A DNA stretch of 64,000 nt, taken from assembly GCA_934438055.1 (NCBI GenBank), contig CAKSAY010000006.1, positions 10,302 through 74,301 on the forward strand, given 5' to 3'. The translations under genes and the position numbers were made by a program. Shown piece by piece: positions 61,922-64,000 of the stretch; position 1 is the stretch's first letter, and every line of letters begins with the position of its first letter. The notes beneath the pieces were generated by a model. That model worked only from the letters and a program-made list of their open reading frames with translations. It was not told the origin of the DNA and did no database searches. This stretch comes from an uncultured Oscillospiraceae bacterium. GTDB lineage: Bacteria; Bacillota; Clostridia; Oscillospirales; Ruminococcaceae.

Positions 61922-63744
61922 ATGATTGTTCATAAATCAAAAGTATGCTCAAAAAAAGGTAAGATGTATTGCTTAGCTTTTAGCCTTCTGCTTGGAATCT
62001 TGGCAGTTCGGGGAATGAGTGCATTTGTGAAAACAGATGATTCTGCGTTTACCAATAGCATTTTTCCTTTGCTGCTTTGATTTTAAGTGTTGTTCTCATT
62101 TGTGCGGCATTACAGCTTAGCAACAAAAGGGCATTGATTTTTTTTGTTGTGGCGGGACTGCCTTTTCATCCGTGGAGATTATTGGAACAGGCGTATTTCT
62201 CATCTTTTTCATTTCTGATTTTATTATTTCATTGATTTTGCAGATTATTGGTTTTGGTGCACTCTTTTAGCGCAGTGATTTTTCTAAGTCCTTATCTTTC
62301 TGCCGACTATAAAGTGGTTTTAAGGGGGAAGGTTAGTGCACTGTTGCAGACCGACAAGAAGTATATTGTATTGGTGATGGCTGTGGTTCTGCTTTGCCGG
62401 CTTTCTGTATTTATTGCCACGTTTCCTGGAATATTTGCATATGATGCACCAATGCGGGTTACCTTTATGCATTTGGGAGTTCTTGACAACTATCATCCAC
62501 TGTCCATTTCAACTGTTTTTTATGCTGTGATGAGCTTTGGGAATATTGTATTTAATTCTTATAATATTGGACCGGCAATTTTTACTCTGGGACAAATGGC
62601 TTTTGGCGATTGGGTAATTGCTTATTGCTGTAATTTTTAAACCGTCATTCAGTTCCATCGGTTGTTCAGCTATTGGCGGTGTTGTAGTATGCTTTGTTGC
62701 CGGTGATACAAATTTTAATGGTCAATGCAACCAGAGACGTCTTGTTTTCCATTCCGGTTTTGTTTTTGGCGGTTTGTGTGTGATATGATCCTCGATCCAC
62801 ATAAGCTTTTTCACTCTATTGCGCTGCAGGTTCGGTTTTGTTTGATTGCTTTGTTTTATGATGTTATATCGAAACAACGGTATTTACCTCTTCTTGTTCC
62901 TCATTTCGGCGCTTATCTTTTTTGTTTAAAGATTTAAGAAAAAGAACCCTGGCACTAAAGGATAATATTTCGCATTTGTGTTCTGTGTCTATTATCCGTT
63001 ATTCTTTACTACGAACCGCTCTTTAACGCATTGGGCGTGAAGCCCTCAAATATTGTAGAAATGCCGGAGATTTCTGAACAATAAATGGTCTGGGCCTATG
63101 TCAATGACAGCGACAAAATCATGCAAGAACAAAAGATATTATGTTTGAAATTTTGCCGTACGGCACTGTAGAGGAGCATGCCGCTCTCTATCATCCCCGC
63201 AGTTCCGATTCAACTCGCCCTAAAATGGATGGAGAGAAATTTGAGGAAAAATTCTGCTCGCTACATCAAAAATTATATTGCAATCGAACCGGCTTGTTCG
63301 AAAGATTATGTCAATGTTCTGTTAAACGATATGCTAGAATATTGGTGTCCTGATATGGCTCTTCCGGTTCCAAATGCCAATATACTTTATATTGAATATC
63401 AGAATTCTATCTATCCGGATATTGAAATTGTGACAGATAGATACAATTATTTGTTCGGAGTCAATGCTTTTTACGAGGATATTGCCAATGGGGGCTACAA
63501 AGGCATACCGGGGCTGTCTATGTTGTTTAGCATTGGATTTACGAGTTGACTGCTTCTCTTTGCCGGCATTGCGCTTTGGTATCACAAAAAGTATGCTGCA
63601 TTCATTCCTGTTTGGATGCTTTTTGCATTGTGGTTGACCGGTTTTGCCGATTCTGTGGTTATTCTGCGCTATGCCTTTGCGCTGTTCCTCACTTTGCCGC
63701 TTGTTGTGAGTATGCTTTTTTTCACGGGAAAAGAAGATTTATAA
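61922..63744 (+). pseudogene. Decayed large polytopic membrane protein (DUF6020-like)
   Basis: About 1.8 kb of hydrophobic coding sequence broken by several stops and frameshifts. Readable pieces: an N-terminal helix (61922-62080), a 130-residue stretch (62248-62640) with FPGIFAYDAPMR and DNYHPLS, a NATRDVLFSIPVLFLAVCV piece near 62725, and two C-terminal pieces with IYPDIEIVTDRYNYLFGV and a final membrane part ending at 63744. These motifs recall DUF6020-type membrane proteins. It directly follows the hydrolase on the same strand and was probably co-transcribed before decay. Confidence 0.6.
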
Positions 63745-63811
63745 AAATGACGACAAAACAGAAATCTCCATATCATCCGGCACGGTAAATAGAAAAATTT
63801 GATTGGTTATC

Positions 63812-63849
63812 AAGCGCTGAATCGAGTGTTGATTCGGCGCTTTGTTTAT
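63812..63849 (+). terminator. Terminator before the right-edge promoter
   Basis: AAGCGC-T-GAATC pairs with GATTC-G-GCGCTT, followed by TTGTTTAT. Confidence 0.65.
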
Positions 63850-63943
63850 ATGAAAGTCTCTATACAATGAATACGATTGCATGGTGAAAAAATAATTGTA
63901 TGGTGTTTTTATTTATTAAAATAAAAAAACTTTCAAAAAGGTG

Positions 63944-63972
63944 TTGACAAAGGGAGGGAGAGGTGATATAAT
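63944..63972 (+). promoter_or_regulatory. Consensus promoter, probable rRNA operon start
   Basis: TTGACA (63944-63949), a 17-base spacer and TATAAT (63967-63972). The downstream CGCTGAACGATGAAGCGGCG, an upstream A-rich tract and the lack of any ribosome binding site before the edge resemble leaders of 16S rRNA operons in Clostridia. The RNA gene itself is outside the window, so the identity is an inference. Confidence 0.6.
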
Positions 63973-64000
63973 AATAAAGTCGCTGAACGATGAAGCGGCG

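Noticed and set aside
1..64000. tRNA, tmRNA, SRP RNA and RNase P RNA genes
   Set aside because: I looked for TpsiC-arm patterns and the conserved cores of these RNAs and saw no convincing candidate by eye; a covariance-model scan would be decisive.

Overview
The window spans the replication origin of a low-GC, anaerobic Firmicute, most likely a member of the Clostridia. The evidence is the classic dnaA/dnaN origin layout, the class III ribonucleotide reductase, FabK as enoyl reductase, an Mre/PBP2/MinD/MgsA block, frequent TTG starts and strong AGGAGG ribosome binding sites. No species can be named from the sequence alone.

Layout. 1-5.8 kb (minus strand): gyrB (cut by the left edge), remB, recF, an S4 protein, dnaN and dnaA. 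The dnaA-dnaN spacer looks like oriC, with an AT-rich stretch, TAG trinucleotide repeats, a G-run and eight same-orientation TTGAAA-type DnaA-box candidates. 6-14 kb (plus): rpmH, rnpA, yidD, yidC, jag, mnmE, mnmG, rsmG and a ParB/Noc-like gene. 14-21 kb: nrdD-nrdG behind a cobalamin riboswitch, a parS-like site, parA-parB and serS. 21-26 kb (minus): glycogen phosphorylase and a GH13 enzyme, separated by what looks like the remnant of a type III restriction-modification locus. 26-36 kb: zapA, a U32 peptidase, mreBCD, PBP2, minD and mgsA. 36-40 kb: a candidate 6S-like RNA, hisS and aspS.

40.4-42.3 kb is the most unusual stretch. It is a 2-kb island with no ordinary genes, holding two families of 22-36 residue peptide genes. 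Each has its own promoter, a structured leader, and a short convergent antisense RNA with its own promoter and hairpin terminator. Intact, chimeric and toxin-less copies lie side by side. I read it as a nest of type I toxin-antitoxin-like modules. Just left of it is a small two-gene operon encoding a ribbon-helix-helix protein and a Cys-rich mini-protein.

42-64 kb: an AI-2E family membrane protein, a TtcA-like tRNA thiolase, RNase Y, rsmA, then aroK/aroE/fabD (minus) and a fatty-acid operon (fabH, fabK, fabG, fabF, accB, fabZ, accC, accD, accA, acpP). These are followed by an HSL-family hydrolase, a decayed polytopic membrane protein gene, and at the right edge a consensus promoter that looks like the start of an rRNA operon.

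Most genes point away from the origin. Together they cover replication initiation and segregation, cell shape and division, translation, dNTP supply and membrane lipid synthesis.
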